NCBI GenBank assembly: GCA_013399855.1
Contig: VXAY01001039.1
Span: forward strand, 372,325 to 436,324
Origin: Oxyruncus cristatus
Taxonomy: Eukaryota; Chordata; Aves; Passeriformes; Cotingidae
Reading direction: 5' to 3'
Length of the DNA stretch: 64,000 bases
Shown here one piece after another: positions 62,158 to 64,000 of this stretch. The notes under the pieces were generated by a model, which was not told the origin of the DNA, searched no databases, and saw nothing but the letters and a program-made list of their open reading frames with translations. The first letter of the stretch is position 1, and the number at the start of each line of letters is the position of its first letter. The translations under genes and the position numbers were made by a program.

Positions 62158-64000
62158 TGGCAACACAAACCTCAGTTCATGTTGAAATGTCTGAGATCTC
62201 AGTGATGATTTAGGATTACGAATTCCCATCCTATTTAATCTTAATTATACTTGCTCAGGGGACCTGAAACACAGTCTATCCCAAACAGAAGAGATGGCTA
62301 CCTTTGTTTTCTTCTACAGCCTTCTGTGTATTCTGTATTAGTACTATTAGCAGTTAACTACTTTTGACTAGCCAGGGAGCAGGTGACTTGCTCTTCTGAG
62401 CTGTTTACAGATGTGCAGGAAAAAAAGCCCCAGCACTCTGGCCTCAGGTAGATGGGCTGAAATGTGTGGATTAGATAATGAGCAGCATAAAAATGAAGTG
62501 CCTTGAGTGGCACTGGTTGCATCGAGTGCTACAGGAAGCAGGACAATACATGGTGTTTGTAAAATAGAAAAAAATCTTCTTAGAGATGGATACTTTACCT
62601 ATTTTGTGTGTGCATGTTGTGAATGATGTCACACAGATGGTTCTTTTCAGGATGGGTCTCAAAGACTTAAATTGCCTCGAACTGCAGTTTATTTGTGCTT
62701 CTATTTGTTCTTCAGTATGTGTGAAGAGGTGTTTCTATTGTGACTGTCATCTGTAAGGGGTGGATTTTCCACTGGGTGACATCCGTAACTTGATCTAGCT
62801 GTCTGCCAGTTTAAAGCATGAAAATACAATACAATTTAAAACAAGCAAAAAATATCCCATTGATTTGGATCATTAGAAATGATCCAGATAGACAGGATGA
62901 ACCGACATATTAGAAGCATTTTAGAGGTCAGACTTCAAAATCAATATGTTAAAATTCTTAGCATCAAACCAAATAATCTGGGTTTGGGTTGGATCAAGTT
63001 CATTAATAGGAAGAGGAGAAGTTAATTGGCTTTTCAAGTTGGAATTTCTTTCTTCCATATAAATGTTGGATGTGCTGGGTGCTAACTAAAACTTTTTGTA
63101 TTGATATTCTCTTTACAGAGAATTTTTTCTGCTCTTTTAAGGTAAAAGAATGGTCAGTTGCTATGGTCTTACTGTATTTTCTAACTTAGATGATTTTAGC
63201 ATTTTTAAAGCACTGAAATCCACTGCCAAAGACCTGTTGCTGTCTGTTCTTTGTGGCAGACCAGCCTGTGGCACCCCCATATTCCTCTGTGGTAATTTAA
63301 ATCATGTCTCAGGTATGAAAGGCTACTTCAGAAATGAAGGCAAGGCCAGTGCAGAGTTCTCACCAGAAGAGGCAAAAAATAGTAAGGAATGTCAGAGGTT
63401 TGACCATCAATAGTAAGGGGTAAAATATTTCCTCAAACGTAATGGAAGGTGATGCTGCAGTGCTGTAGCCCCACGTGTTCCCTCAGAAAAGTAATAGTGC
63501 AGTATGTGAATAATCACCACAACCTACAGCAGAAATGTACAGTACTGCATTCTGAATATCCTGCATTCAAAAACTCCTCACTTAAAATCCCAGGAGGAGA
63601 TCCTGACACTGCTGCAGTGTGGGGCTGGAGTGACAGGGTGTGGCAGCTGCCCTTACCTGTGGCACTGATCGTGGAGTGGTGGGTAATGACCTGGCCACAA
63701 GCTGAGAGAATGCAGAGGGACCTCCCCAAGGCTTTCATGAAATAGCTGCGTCTTAAGCTTCAGGCCAAATCCTGAGCCACACTGATGTTTGCCATCATGA
63801 CGTATTTTGCCATGTGGCAATAACAAAGAACATATCCCTCCAGAAGTTACTCTGAGGGGAGCTGAGAAGAGAAATGCTTGACAGGAAGTGTTTTTCTGGT
63901 CCATAGTGATGGACTCACACATCTTATGTCTCTGATACTTTTTCAAACTTGTGTGTAGGCCTATAAAAGGACTTTTTTCTCCCTGATTTGCAGTAGCTTA
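62158..64000. other. Non-coding DNA, no gene seen
   Basis: No supported gene. The frames at 63150-63413, 63449-63745 (plus) and 63514-63738, 63653-63946 (minus) overlap in opposite senses in a somewhat GC-richer patch at about 63590-63760; none has a recognised domain. I recognise no transposon. Confidence 0.5.

Overview
This window looks like nuclear DNA from a bird. Three things point that way. There are two CR1 LINE fragments: a 3'-half piece at about 24878-25042 and a 3' terminus with the avian ATTCTATG-type tail at about 62088-62157. There is an approximately 1.03-kb degenerate solo LTR at about 18987-20013, whose text I recognise from memory as an endogenous-retrovirus LTR widespread in Neoaves. 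The background is AT-rich and CpG-poor, with microsatellites and no compact gene structure. The group (Neoaves, perhaps a songbird) is an inference from the LTR; I cannot name a species. Assembly gaps lie at 26140-26279 (140 N), 36330-36339 and 47168-47177 (10 N each), plus one ambiguous base at 53687.

I find no protein-coding gene I can support. Open frames longer than 60 codons are scattered over both strands. They are short, often lack an ATG, run through simple repeats or gaps, and resemble no family I know. The cluster of longer frames at 19290-19851 lies inside the solo LTR and is not a host gene. The window is therefore intergenic, or lies inside one or more very long introns; sequence alone cannot say which.

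Layout. 1-10.6 kb: single-copy AT-rich DNA with a T/G-rich tract and an 11-bp hairpin. 10.6-15 kb: two diverged MIR-like SINE remnants. 15-19 kb: single-copy. 19-20 kb: the LTR on the minus strand. 20-25 kb: single-copy, ending in the CR1 fragment, then a purine-rich stretch and the large gap. 26-38 kb: single-copy with a perfect 22-bp tandem pair, a 20-bp palindrome, a short MIR-like piece, a (TA)n repeat, two hairpins and a possible tRNA-derived SINE relic. 38-53 kb: single-copy with a CpG-retaining segment at 43.2-44.1 kb and an 18-bp palindrome. 53-64 kb: a roughly 70-bp tandem duplication that may be an assembly error, several simple repeats, a CpG-retaining segment near 56.0-56.5 kb and the CR1 3' end.

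I did not find a convincing new biological system. The items most worth a second look are the ancient SINE remnants (14.7, 10.6 and 37.8 kb), the two CpG-retaining segments as candidate conserved regulatory DNA, the perfect palindromes and hairpins, and the duplication at 53.6 kb. All of these can be tested by alignment to other bird genomes, which I could not run.
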